From Paramagnetospirillum caucaseum (GTDB lineage Bacteria > Pseudomonadota > Alphaproteobacteria > Rhodospirillales > Magnetospirillaceae): a stretch of DNA of 64,000 nt. Shown here in pieces: positions 1 through 9,626 of this stretch. Made by a program: the position numbers and the translations under genes. Within the stretch, counting starts at the first letter, position 1; each line of letters starts with the position of its first letter. The stretch is taken from NCBI RefSeq assembly GCF_000342045.1, contig NZ_AONQ01000002.1, forward strand, positions 62,001-126,000, read 5' to 3'. The notes beneath the pieces were generated by a model. The model made no database searches and was not told the DNA's origin. It worked only from the letters and a program-made list of their open reading frames with translations.

Positions 1-2198
1 ACCTGAAGACCACCATCACCCGCGACAGCGTCGGCATCCCGACCATCGTCGCCGAAACCCGGCATGACGCCTATTTCACCATGGGCTGGGTCCATGCCCA
101 GGACCGCATGTGGCAGATGGAGGCCCAGCGCCGCCTGGGCGCCGGGCGGCTGGCCGAGGTGGTCGGCGAGCCGGGCCTGGCCAGCGACCGCTACATGCGC
201 ACCCTGGGCCTCTATCGCGCCGCCGAGCGCTCGCTGGGGGCGCTGTCGGAGCAGACGCGCTCGGCGCTGCAATCCTATGCCGACGGCGTCAACGCCTGGA
301 TGGCCTACAACATTCACCGCCTGCCGCCCGAATTCACCATCCTCGGCCTCCGGCCCGAGCCCTGGACCCCCGCCGATTCCATGGTCTGGCAGAAGATCAT
401 GGCCATGACGCTGACCGGCAACTGGCACGACGACATCCTGCGGGCCCAGCTGGCCCGCAGGATGGAGCCCAAGCGGCTGGCCGAGCTGTTCCCCGCCTAC
501 CCCGCCGACGCCCCGGTGACCCTGTCGGCAGAAGGCGGCAAGGCCCTGCTCGATTCCATGCCCGATTCCATGCGCCCCACCCCCGCCTCCAATGTCTGGG
601 TGGTGGCCGGTTCCCGCACCAAGTCGGGCAAGCCGCTGCTGGCCGGCGACCCCCATCTGGCCTTCCGCGCCCCCATCCTGTGGTATCTGGCGGAACTGGA
701 GGCTCCCGGCCTCAAGCTGGCGGGGGCCACGGTTCCCGGCCTGCCCTTCCACCTGATCGGCCATAACGGCCGCATCGCCTGGAGCTTCACCGCCACCCAG
801 GCCGACACGGTGGACCTGTTCGTGGAAAAGCTGGCCGGCGACGGCGCCTATCGCGCCGCCGACGGCAACCGCCCCTTCCTCATCCGCACCGAGACCATCC
901 GGGTCAAGGGCAAGCCGGACGAGGTGCTGAACGTGCGGGAAACCCGCCACGGGCCGGTAATTTCCGATCTTCTCGCCCAGGACATCGCCGGCAAGGACGA
1001 GGTGATCGCCCTGTCGGCCACCGCGCTGGGCCACGGCGACACCAGCGTCCAGGCCCTGCTGCTGCTCAACCAGGCCACCGACTGGGGCGGCTTCACCAAG
1101 GCGGTCCGGGAGGTGCAGGCGCCGGTGCTGAACGTCGCCTATGCCGATACCAGCGGCAACACCGGATTCTTCACCGCCGGGCGCATTCCTGTCCGCAAGT
1201 CGGGCAACGGCACCGTGCCGGTGCGCGGCTGGACCGGCGAGGGCGACTGGACCGGCTGGGTGCCGGCGGCCAAGCTGCCCCAGAGCCTCAACCCCAAATC
1301 GGGGGTGATGGTCAACGCCAACAACAAGGTGGCGGGCGACAAGTATCCCTACCTGATCTCCGCCACCTGGGCCGAGGGGTACCGCGCGGCGCGCATCCGC
1401 GACCTGCTGGGCGAACGCCGCGACCTGACCATGGACGACATGATGGCCATCCAGGCCGATTCCGTGTCGCTGCAGGCGGTCGAGCTCAAGGACTTGCTGA
1501 CCGGCATCGAGTTCAAGGACCAGCGCTCCCGCGAGGCCGCCCAGCGGATCGCCGATTGGGACGGCAAGGCCGACCGCGACCGGGCCGAGCCGCTGATCTT
1601 CGCCGCCTGGATCAACCGCCTCAACCGCGCCATCCTCGCCGACGAACTGAAGGAATCGTTCCAGGCCTTCGAGCGGGTCCGCCCCCAGGTGCTGGTGGAC
1701 ATCCTGACCCGGCGGCGCCACTGGTGCGACGGCATCGACACGCCCGAGGCGGAAAGCTGCGATGACCTGATCGAGCGCAGCCTGGACCAGTCCCTGGCCG
1801 AGTTGGATGCCGCCTGGGGCAAGGACATGAGGAAATGGCGCTGGGGCGCCGCCCACCCCGCCCGCTTCGAGCATCCCCTCCTGGGAAAGATCCCCCTGCT
1901 GGGCGGCATGGCCGACCTGCAGGTGCCCGCCGACGGCGACGATTTCACCGTGTCGCGCGCCGCCTATCGCATCGAGGACAACGCCACCCGTTTCCCCCAG
2001 ATTCACGGTGCCGGATTGCGCGCGGTGTTCGATCTGTCCGATCTGGCCGACAGCCGTTTCGTCATCGCCACCGGCCAGTCGGGCAACCCGCTGTCGCGCC
2101 ATTACGCCGACATGCTGCCGGCGTGGAGCGTCAACCGCCTTTACCGCTTCGGCCAGGACAGCAAGCGCTCGGTGCTGATCCTGGAGCGGGGACGCTAG
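1..2198 (+). CDS. Penicillin acylase family protein, 5' end cut off by the window
   Basis: Ntn-hydrolase of the penicillin/acyl-homoserine-lactone acylase family, which hydrolyses amide bonds, usually in the periplasm after self-cleavage. The frame is open from base 3 with no start, so the signal peptide and first residues lie outside the window. The visible start matches the family alpha-chain (GIPTIVAE, then MGWVHAQDRMWQME). The N-terminal nucleophile of the beta chain is the Ser of SNVWVVAG, codon at 588-590, followed by GDPHL. The substrate cannot be told from sequence: beta-lactam, AHL and other amides are all possible. The gene ends 4 bases before the convergent flavin reductase gene. 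Confidence 0.9.
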   Translation, partial: LKTTITRDSVGIPTIVAETRHDAYFTMGWVHAQDRMWQMEAQRRLGAGRLAEVVGEPGLASDRYMRTLGLYRAAERSLGALSEQTRSALQSYADGVNAWMAYNIHRLPPEFTILGLRPEPWTPADSMVWQKIMAMTLTGNWHDDILRAQLARRMEPKRLAELFPAYPADAPVTLSAEGGKALLDSMPDSMRPTPASNVWVVAGSRTKSGKPLLAGDPHLAFRAPILWYLAELEAPGLKLAGATVPGLPFHLIGHNGRIAWSFTATQADTVDLFVEKLAGDGAYRAADGNRPFLIRTETIRVKGKPDEVLNVRETRHGPVISDLLAQDIAGKDEVIALSATALGHGDTSVQALLLLNQATDWGGFTKAVREVQAPVLNVAYADTSGNTGFFTAGRIPVRKSGNGTVPVRGWTGEGDWTGWVPAAKLPQSLNPKSGVMVNANNKVAGDKYPYLISATWAEGYRAARIRDLLGERRDLTMDDMMAIQADSVSLQAVELKDLLTGIEFKDQRSREAAQRIADWDGKADRDRAEPLIFAAWINRLNRAILADELKESFQAFERVRPQVLVDILTRRRHWCDGIDTPEAESCDDLIERSLDQSLAELDAAWGKDMRKWRWGAAHPARFEHPLLGKIPLLGGMADLQVPADGDDFTVSRAAYRIEDNATRFPQIHGAGLRAVFDLSDLADSRFVIATGQSGNPLSRHYADMLPAWSVNRLYRFGQDSKRSVLILERGR

Positions 2199-2202
2199 AA
2201 GG

Positions 2203-2706
2203 TCACACCACGTCGGAAAGGTGCGACGCCGCCGGGTCCATGTAGCTGCCGCGGAAATAGACCAGCGGGCTGCCGCCCTCCTGGTGCTTCAGCTTCTCAA
2301 CCTTGCCGATGAAAATCTGGTGGTCGCCGCCGTCGATGACCTTGACCAGCGAGCATTCCAGGCTGGCCAGGCATCCCGTCAGGATGGGGACGCCGCTGGT
2401 CCATTCGGTGCGGGCCACGCCCTGCCACTTGTCCTCGGACCGGCTGGCGAAGCGGATGGACAGGTCGCGCTGGTGTTCCGACAAGATGTTGATGGCGAAA
2501 TGGCCGAAGGCCTTGAACGCCTCCATGCTCGAGGTGGAATTGCCCAGGCAGAACAGCACCATGGGCGGGTCGAGCGACAGGGAGGAGAAGGCGCTGACAG
2601 TGACGCCCACCGGTCCCCTGGTATCCAGCGTCAGGGTGGTGACCACCGTGACGCCAGAGGCGAAACAGCCCAAAGTCTTGCGAAAGGAACGAGGGTCAAG
2701 GGACAT
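2203..2706 (-). CDS. Flavin reductase family protein
   Basis: FMN-binding split-barrel protein of about 167 residues, the size of HpaC-like NAD(P)H:flavin oxidoreductases that feed reduced flavin to two-component monooxygenases. Family features are the early FASGVTVVTT segment, GVTVSAFSSLSLDPPMVLF in the flavin-binding region, and GDHQIFIGKV near the C-terminus. I chose the ATG at 2706 because the homologous region begins there (MSLDPRSFRKTLG). An in-frame start at 2832 would add 42 residues unlike the family. No monooxygenase partner is adjacent, so the physiological partner is unknown. It converges on the penicillin acylase gene. Confidence 0.85.
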   Translation of the reverse strand: MSLDPRSFRKTLGCFASGVTVVTTLTLDTRGPVGVTVSAFSSLSLDPPMVLFCLGNSTSSMEAFKAFGHFAINILSEHQRDLSIRFASRSEDKWQGVARTEWTSGVPILTGCLASLECSLVKVIDGGDHQIFIGKVEKLKHQEGGSPLVYFRGSYMDPAASHLSDVV

Positions 2707-2915
2707 GAACGGCTCGGTATCACTGGAGGCGGGATTTAAATTTAAAAGCCTTCCACCGTCCAGGTCAAATGCGCCATTACCCTTCCCGCCGGAAAAGAGA
2801 CGCTTTTCATCGCGACAAGGCAGTTGACTCAAGACATGGAGCGGGAATTATAGCATTCTCCGTGGTAAGGAGATGATCTGCCCATCCCCTTCGGGGTGGC
2901 GTTCAGGGGAAGTGA

Positions 2916-3776
2916 ATGTTCGCAATCATCGGCATCGTCGTGACATTCGTCAGCGTCATCGGCGGTTATGCTGCTCCGGGCGGCCATCTGGGCGTTCTGT
3001 TCCAGCCTTTCGAATGGCTGATCATCATCGGTGCGGCGGTCGGCTCGCTGCTGCTCGGCAACCCCAAGTCGATCATCCTCGGCATCGGCAAGAACATGGG
3101 CCTGGTGTTCAAGGGCGCCCATCACGGCAAGGACGATTACATCGAGCTGCTGTCGGTGTTGTACGCGGTGTTCAAGCTGGCCAAGACCAAGGGCGACCTG
3201 GCGCTGGAAAGCCATGTGGAAAAACCCGACGAGAGCCCGCTGTTCGGCAAGTTCCCCAAGTTCAGCTCCGACCACCACACCCGTACCTTCTTCTGCGACT
3301 ATCTGCGGCTGCTGACTCTCGGCACCAGCAACGCCCACGAGCTGGAATCCATCATCGACGGCGAGCTGGAAGCCCACCACAAGCACTATCACGAGATCGC
3401 CCACGCGGTGAACCTGATGGGCGACGCCATGCCGGCGCTCGGCATCGTGGCGGCGGTGCTGGGCGTGATTCACACCATGGGCTCCATCACCGAGCCGCCG
3501 GAGGTGCTGGGCCACCTGATCGGCGCGGCGCTGGTGGGCACCTTCTCGGGCGTGCTGATCTCCTACGCCTTCATCGCCCCCATCGCCCGCAACATGCAGC
3601 TGTGCTTCGATTCCGACCACTACTATTTCCTGGCCATCAAGGCCGGGCTGCTGGGCCACATGCAGGGCTACGCCCCCCAGGTGTCCATCGAGTTCGCCCG
3701 CAAGATCCTGCCCGACGAGCTGCGCCCGACCTTCCAGGAACTGGAAGAGACCGTCACCAACCTGCCTCCCGATTGA
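2916..3776 (+). CDS. motA: Flagellar motor stator protein MotA
   Basis: Inner-membrane stator subunit that couples proton flow to flagellar rotation together with MotB. At 286 residues it has the usual length, with four membrane segments (about 1-20, 33-50, 170-192 and 202-224). The conserved loop prolines are present (P173 in MPALGIVAAV and P222 in FIAPIA). The cytoplasmic loop carries charged residues at positions 90 (Lys) and 98 (Glu), the sites known in E. coli MotA to contact FliG. A GGGGA-type ribosome site lies about 5 bases before the ATG. motB follows after 19 bases, so they form an operon. Confidence 0.97.
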   Translation: MFAIIGIVVTFVSVIGGYAAPGGHLGVLFQPFEWLIIIGAAVGSLLLGNPKSIILGIGKNMGLVFKGAHHGKDDYIELLSVLYAVFKLAKTKGDLALESHVEKPDESPLFGKFPKFSSDHHTRTFFCDYLRLLTLGTSNAHELESIIDGELEAHHKHYHEIAHAVNLMGDAMPALGIVAAVLGVIHTMGSITEPPEVLGHLIGAALVGTFSGVLISYAFIAPIARNMQLCFDSDHYYFLAIKAGLLGHMQGYAPQVSIEFARKILPDELRPTFQELEETVTNLPPD

Positions 3777-3795
3777 GCCATAGGAGCGGCTGGAC

Positions 3796-4830
3796 ATGGC
3801 GGAAGGCGGTCAGCAGATCATCATCAAGCGGGTCAAGAAGGTGGCCGGCGGCGCCCATGGCGGCGCCTGGAAGGTGGCCTACGCCGACTTCGTGACCGCC
3901 ATGATGGCCTTCTTCCTGCTGCTGTGGCTGCTCAACGCCGTCACCGAGGAACAGCTGACCGGCGTGTCCAACTACTTCGCCCCCACCATGGCCTCCAAGA
4001 GCGCCTCGGGCGCCGGCGGCCTGCTGGGCGGCAAGGTGATCGGCGAGGGCGCCCAGGTCTCCAACACTTCGTCGCCCTCCCTGGTGCAGCATCTGCCCCC
4101 CGCCTCCATCGGCCCGGGCGGCGAGGACCTGACCGGGTCCAAGGAATTCGAGTCCGAGAACCCCGGTGAAAGCAATCTGGGGCCGGGCCAGGGCGCCGGC
4201 CAGGGCGAGGGACAAGGGCCGGGCCAGGGCAAGGACCGCTCCGGCATGTCCGAGCAGGAGTTCAAGGAAGCCCAGGCCCAACGCGAGCAACAGAAGTTCG
4301 ACAAGGCCAAGGAAGTCCTGGAAGGCGCCATGAAGGGCATCCCGGAAATGAAGCAGTTCCAGGGCTCCATGCTGGTGGACAACACGCCCGAGGGCCTGCG
4401 CATCCAGATCACCGACCAGGAAGGCCTGGCCATGTTCCCGTCGGGCTCCAGCGCCCCTTATGGCCATACCAGGGCCATGCTCGATCTGGTGTCGCGCGTG
4501 GTGCGCCAGTTGCCCGACAACCGCATCGCCATTTCCGGCCACACCGATTCCGTTCCCTTCCGCGATCCGTCCGGCTACACCAATTGGGAATTGTCGGCCG
4601 ACCGCGCCCTGGCCAGCCGCCGGGCGCTGATCGCCTCGGGTGTCCCGGAAAGCCGCATCGACCGCATCGTCGGCCGCGCCGACCAGGAGCCGCTGGACAA
4701 GGGCGATCCCAAGGGCCTGCGCAACCGCCGCATCAGCATCATTCTGCTGCGCGAGAACGACCTGGGGCCGGTGGATTCCCAGTCGCTGTCGGTTCCCATG
4801 AAGGGCAACGCCCCCCCGGCCAGGCGCTAG
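3796..4830 (+). CDS. motB: Flagellar motor stator protein MotB
   Basis: Peptidoglycan-anchored stator subunit. The single membrane helix (about 28-48) carries the proton-binding aspartate, D31, in YADFVTAMMAFF. The C-terminal OmpA-like domain (about 196-318) shows the peptidoglycan-binding motif GHTDSVPF followed by NWELSADRA. Between them is a long linker (55-185) with a low-complexity stretch of Gly-Gln-Gly repeats at 131-146, longer than in enterobacterial MotB (344 residues here against about 308). It lies directly behind motA and 9 bases before the RDD gene. Confidence 0.97.
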   Translation: MAEGGQQIIIKRVKKVAGGAHGGAWKVAYADFVTAMMAFFLLLWLLNAVTEEQLTGVSNYFAPTMASKSASGAGGLLGGKVIGEGAQVSNTSSPSLVQHLPPASIGPGGEDLTGSKEFESENPGESNLGPGQGAGQGEGQGPGQGKDRSGMSEQEFKEAQAQREQQKFDKAKEVLEGAMKGIPEMKQFQGSMLVDNTPEGLRIQITDQEGLAMFPSGSSAPYGHTRAMLDLVSRVVRQLPDNRIAISGHTDSVPFRDPSGYTNWELSADRALASRRALIASGVPESRIDRIVGRADQEPLDKGDPKGLRNRRISIILLRENDLGPVDSQSLSVPMKGNAPPARR

Positions 4831-4839
4831 GCGGCCGCC

Positions 4840-5361
4840 ATGGCGATGCCGCCCTCCCCGTTCTCCCGCATCATCGACCACACCCCGGAATGGAACGATC
4901 CCTGGGGCCAGCCCCGCTACTACATGGGCATCACCGTGCGGCGCATCTACGCCTATTGCATCGATCTGGTGGTGGTCGGCCTGCTGATCGGCATGGTGTT
5001 CATGGCCTCCATCATCTTAGGCGCGCTGACGCTGGGCCTGCTGTGGCCGGCCATGATGCTGCTGATGGCGCTCACCCCCGTCGCCTACCACACGCTGACC
5101 ATCGCCGGCCCCCGCGCCGCCACCCTGGGCATGCGGGCGGCGAAGATCCGGGTGATGTCGGTGGGCGCCAACGCCTTCGACGACAACGGGCGCCCCAGCC
5201 TGCTGCAGGCCGCCATCCAGACGGTCTGCTTCTACGGCTCGGTGGCGGTGACCGGTTCGCTGATCCTGGCCGTCGCCCTGTTCAATCCCCGGCGGCGCAC
5301 GGTGCACGACATGCTGGCCGGCACCGTGGTGGTCAACGATCCGGCGCAATGGACGGGCTAG
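4840..5361 (+). CDS. RDD family membrane protein
   Basis: Small integral membrane protein (173 residues) of the RDD family. It starts 9 bases after motB and so is probably co-transcribed with the stator genes. Three membrane segments are visible, at roughly 40-60, 62-85 and 128-148. The name-giving R and D positions are recognisable in the first helix (RRIYAYCIDLVVVG) and the conserved tail reads RRRTVHDMLAGTVVV. Some RDD proteins have been linked to ion or proton/sodium exchange, but none of that can be read here. No flagellar role is established and the link to motAB is positional only. Confidence 0.85.
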   Translation: MAMPPSPFSRIIDHTPEWNDPWGQPRYYMGITVRRIYAYCIDLVVVGLLIGMVFMASIILGALTLGLLWPAMMLLMALTPVAYHTLTIAGPRAATLGMRAAKIRVMSVGANAFDDNGRPSLLQAAIQTVCFYGSVAVTGSLILAVALFNPRRRTVHDMLAGTVVVNDPAQWTG

Positions 5362-5444
5362 ATCAAGGGGCTGGCGGCGACGGGCGCCACCTCCTATATG
5401 TGAGAAACCGGGCGTTCGGCCGGGATGACGGGTGACGGGTTTCC

Positions 5445-6167
5445 ATGGATCATTTTCCGCTCAAACGACCGCACTTCTTCTTCACCACGGCGCCCCTGCC
5501 CTGTCCGTACGTGTCCGGCCGCCTCGAGCGCAAGATCGTCACCGAGTTGAACGGCACCGATGCCGACAGCCTGCACGAGGCCCTGTCGCGCGCCGGCTTC
5601 CGCCGCAGCCATTCCATCGCCTATACCCCGGCCTGTCCCGGATGCAACGCCTGTATCCCGGTGCGGATCGTCGCCGGCCAGTTCCAGCCCGACCGCACCA
5701 TGCGCAAGGTGGCCCGCGCCAATGTCGGCCTGGTGGCCCGCAAGGTGCCGGCCCGGGCCACCGCCGACCAGTTCCGCCTGTTCTCCCGCTATCAGGAATC
5801 GCGGCATTCGGGCGGCGACATGGCGCTGATGGGGTTCTACGACTACCGCTCCATGGTCGAGGACAGCCCCATCGACACCTTCATCGTCGAATTCCGCGAT
5901 GCCGAGGGCAACCTGATGGCCGCCTGCCTGTCGGACCGCATGAGCGACGGCCTGTCGGCGGTCTATTCCTTCTTCGACCCCGACCTGGCGGCGCGCAGCC
6001 TGGGCACCTTCATGGTCCTGTGGCTGGTGGAGGAGGCCCGGCGCCTCGCCCTGCCCTACGTCTATCTCGGCTATTGGATCGCCGAAAGCCGCAAGATGTC
6101 CTACAAGACCCGCTACCAGCCGCTGGAAGCCTTCGGCCCGGACGGATGGAAGCTGCTGGAAGCCTGA
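5445..6167 (+). CDS. bpt: Aspartate/glutamate leucyltransferase (Bpt), N-degron pathway
   Basis: Aminoacyl-tRNA-protein transferase, 240 residues, of the bacterial Bpt/eukaryotic ATE1 family. It moves leucine from Leu-tRNA onto proteins with N-terminal Asp or Glu, marking them for ClpS/ClpAP degradation. Characteristic features are the N-terminal block ending PCPYVSGRLERK, the cysteine cluster CPGCNACIPVRI (about 64-75), and the acyltransferase-fold C-terminus with YVYLGYWI and KMSYKTRYQPLE. It is monocistronic between the RDD gene and the TRAP operon. Family membership is clear; leucyl rather than arginyl specificity is taken from knowledge of bacterial members. Confidence 0.92.
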   Translation: MDHFPLKRPHFFFTTAPLPCPYVSGRLERKIVTELNGTDADSLHEALSRAGFRRSHSIAYTPACPGCNACIPVRIVAGQFQPDRTMRKVARANVGLVARKVPARATADQFRLFSRYQESRHSGGDMALMGFYDYRSMVEDSPIDTFIVEFRDAEGNLMAACLSDRMSDGLSAVYSFFDPDLAARSLGTFMVLWLVEEARRLALPYVYLGYWIAESRKMSYKTRYQPLEAFGPDGWKLLEA

Positions 6168-6324
6168 ATAAGGCCCCGCTTCGGATGTCCACAATTGGCC
6201 CCCCACGGGGCCTGTGCCATCATTTCCGGGGGAATCGGCGCCATAAGCCGAACCCCGGTTATCGTCCACAAGAAAAAGCCTCGGTCAGGGGGCCGGGTCA
6301 TAAGGGTAACGGGAGGAATCCACG

Positions 6325-6888
6325 TTGAAACCACTTCTGGCACTCAGCGCGTTCATTGACGGCGTCAACGAACGGGTGGGGCGGAGCGTGTACTGGCTGA
6401 TCCTGCTCATGGTGATCGTCAGTTCCGGCAACGCCACCATCCGTTACATCTTTTCCAACAGCTCCAACGCCTGGCTCGAGGTGCAGTGGTACCTGTTCTC
6501 GGCGGTGTTCCTGCTGTGCTCGGGCTACACCCTGCTGAAGAACGAACACATCCGCATCGACGTCGTCGCCGGCCGCCTGTCGCGCCGCGCCCAGATCTGG
6601 ATCGACATCCTGGGAACCCTGTTCTTCCTGTTCCCCATGGCGCTGCTGATCCTGACGCTGTCCTGGCCCATGTTCATGAAGTCCTTCACCATGATGGAGA
6701 TGTCGTCCGACGCCGGCGGCCTGATCCGCTGGCCGGTCAAGCTGATGATTCCGCTGGGCTTCTCGCTGCTGATGCTCCAGGGCGTCTCCGAGCTGATCAA
6801 GAAGGTCGCCATCCTGACCGGCGACCGTCCCGATACCGGCGATCACGGCCACCACCACCACACCGCGGCGGACGGAGAGGCGGCATGA
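6325..6888 (+). CDS. TRAP transporter small permease (DctQ type)
   Basis: Small membrane subunit of a tripartite ATP-independent periplasmic transporter, 187 residues with four predicted helices. The conserved DctQ pattern is visible around the second helix (WLEVQWYLFSAVFLLCSGYTL, then KNEHIRIDVVAG). The start is a TTG preceded by a strong GGGAGGA ribosome site 5 bases upstream. The last residues form a histidine-rich tail (GDHGHHHHTA). The stop overlaps the start of the large permease by 4 bases (ATGA), indicating translational coupling. Confidence 0.9.
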   Translation: MKPLLALSAFIDGVNERVGRSVYWLILLMVIVSSGNATIRYIFSNSSNAWLEVQWYLFSAVFLLCSGYTLLKNEHIRIDVVAGRLSRRAQIWIDILGTLFFLFPMALLILTLSWPMFMKSFTMMEMSSDAGGLIRWPVKLMIPLGFSLLMLQGVSELIKKVAILTGDRPDTGDHGHHHHTAADGEAA

Positions 6889-8348
6889 CCCAATTCCTGA
6901 TCGCCAACATGGCGCCGCTGATGTTCGGGGCGCTGGTGTTCTTCCTGCTGCTCGGCTATCCGGTGGCCTTCGCGCTGGCCGCCAACGGCATCGTCTTCGG
7001 CCTGCTGGGCATCGAACTGGGCCTGTTGAACGCCAGCCTGTTCCAAGCCCTGCCGGAGCGCGTCTTCGGCATCATGCGCAACGACACCCTGCTGGCCATT
7101 CCGTTCTTCACCTTCATGGGCCTGATCCTCGAACGATCGGGCATGGCCGAGGACCTGCTGGACACCATCGGCCAGCTGTTCGGCCCCATCCGCGGCGGCC
7201 TGGCCTACGCGGTGGTCTTCGTCGGCGCCCTGCTGGCGGCGACCACCGGCGTGGTGGCCGCCTCGGTGATCTCCATGGGACTGATCTCCCTACCCATCAT
7301 GCTGCGCTACGGCTATGACCGCCGCGTCGCCACCGGCGTCATCGCCGCCTCGGGCACATTGGCGCAGATCATCCCGCCGTCGCTGGTGCTGATCATCATG
7401 GCCGACCAGTTGGGCCGTTCGGTGGGCGACATGTATGCCGGCGCCTTCCTCCCCGGCCTGGTACTGACCGCCCTTTACGCCGGCTACATCTTCCTGGTCA
7501 CCATGATCAAGCCCAGCTATGCCCCGGCCCTGCCCCTCGAGGCCAGGACACTCAAGGGCATGGCGCTGATCGTCCGCTCGGTGACCTGCCTGCTGCCGCC
7601 GCTGGTGCTGATCTTCCTGGTGCTGGGCACCATCTTCCTCGGCATCGCCACGCCCACCGAGGGCGGCGCCATGGGGGCGTCCGGCGCCCTGATCCTCGCC
7701 CTGGCCAAGCGCAAGCTGAGCTGGAGCCTGATGCGCCAGGCCATGGACACCACCGCCAAGCTGTCGTCCTTCGTGCTGTTCATCCTGGTGGGTTCGACGG
7801 TGTTCGGCCTGGTGTTTCGCGGCGTCAACGGCGACCTGTGGGTCGAGCACCTGATGACCGGCCTGCCCGGCGGCAAGCTGGGCTTCCTGATCGTCGTCAA
7901 CGTGCTGATGTTCGTGCTGGCCTTCTTCCTCGATTTCTTCGAGCTGGCCTTCATCCTGGTTCCGCTGCTCGGTCCGGTGGCCGAGAAGCTGGGCATCGAC
8001 CTGATCTGGTTCGGCGTGCTGCTGGGCGTCAACATGCAGACCTCGTTCATGCACCCGCCCTTCGGCTTCGCGCTGTTCTACCTGCGCAGCGTGGCGCCCA
8101 AGAGCGATTACATCGATAAGGTTACCAGCAAGCTGACGCCCAAGATCACCACCGGCCAGATCTACTGGGGCGCGGTGCCCTTCGTGGTGATCCAGGTGAT
8201 CATGGTCGGTCTGGTCATCGCCTTCCCCGATCTGGTCAGCGGCGGGCTGGACAAGGGCGCGGCCATCGATACCTCGACCATCAAGATCGAGGTGCCGCAA
8301 GGCGAGTACGGCGGCAGCGGCATGTACGGCGGTCCCGACAACAAGTAG
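6885..8348 (+). CDS. TRAP transporter large permease (DctM type)
   Basis: Twelve-helix transport subunit of a sodium-driven TRAP carrier, 487 residues, matching the DctM family. Family patterns include the substrate-channel region AASVISMGLISLPIMLRYGY and ASGTLAQIIPPSLVLIIM. The ATG at 6885 overlaps the small-permease stop; a longer open frame upstream is an alternate frame of dctQ. The C-terminal 40 residues extend past the last helix and are glycine-rich. The binding protein gene lies just downstream in the opposite orientation, and a shared hairpin separates them. The substrate is probably a 2-oxo or carboxylic acid, judged from the binding protein. Confidence 0.93.
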   Translation: MTQFLIANMAPLMFGALVFFLLLGYPVAFALAANGIVFGLLGIELGLLNASLFQALPERVFGIMRNDTLLAIPFFTFMGLILERSGMAEDLLDTIGQLFGPIRGGLAYAVVFVGALLAATTGVVAASVISMGLISLPIMLRYGYDRRVATGVIAASGTLAQIIPPSLVLIIMADQLGRSVGDMYAGAFLPGLVLTALYAGYIFLVTMIKPSYAPALPLEARTLKGMALIVRSVTCLLPPLVLIFLVLGTIFLGIATPTEGGAMGASGALILALAKRKLSWSLMRQAMDTTAKLSSFVLFILVGSTVFGLVFRGVNGDLWVEHLMTGLPGGKLGFLIVVNVLMFVLAFFLDFFELAFILVPLLGPVAEKLGIDLIWFGVLLGVNMQTSFMHPPFGFALFYLRSVAPKSDYIDKVTSKLTPKITTGQIYWGAVPFVVIQVIMVGLVIAFPDLVSGGLDKGAAIDTSTIKIEVPQGEYGGSGMYGGPDNK

Positions 8349-8367
8349 AAGCGGCCGCCCGACAAAA

Positions 8368-8395
8368 AAGCCCCGCACCGAATGGTGCGGGGCTT
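8368..8395. terminator. Bidirectional terminator between the TRAP genes
   Basis: A perfect 12-bp stem (AAGCCCCGCACC paired with GGTGCGGGGCTT) with a GAAT loop. A run of A precedes it and a T-rich stretch follows (TTTCCTTTT), so it can end transcription of dctM from the left and of the binding-protein gene from the right. Confidence 0.88.
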
Positions 8396-8418
8396 TCCTT
8401 TTGCGGTTTTCCCGAAGA

Positions 8419-9531
<1,113 letters not shown>

Positions 9532-9626
9532 TCACGCCGGTTGATCCGGTTCAGGTGGAAATTATCCTACACCATTGCAAGAGGGACGCAACGCGACGGC
9601 CATTTCGGAAAACCGTAATGCGGCCC

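Noticed and set aside
6197-6212. GGCCCC-CCAC-GGGGCC hairpin after bpt as a terminator
   Set aside because: Only 6 bp of stem with no T run; too weak to list as a feature.
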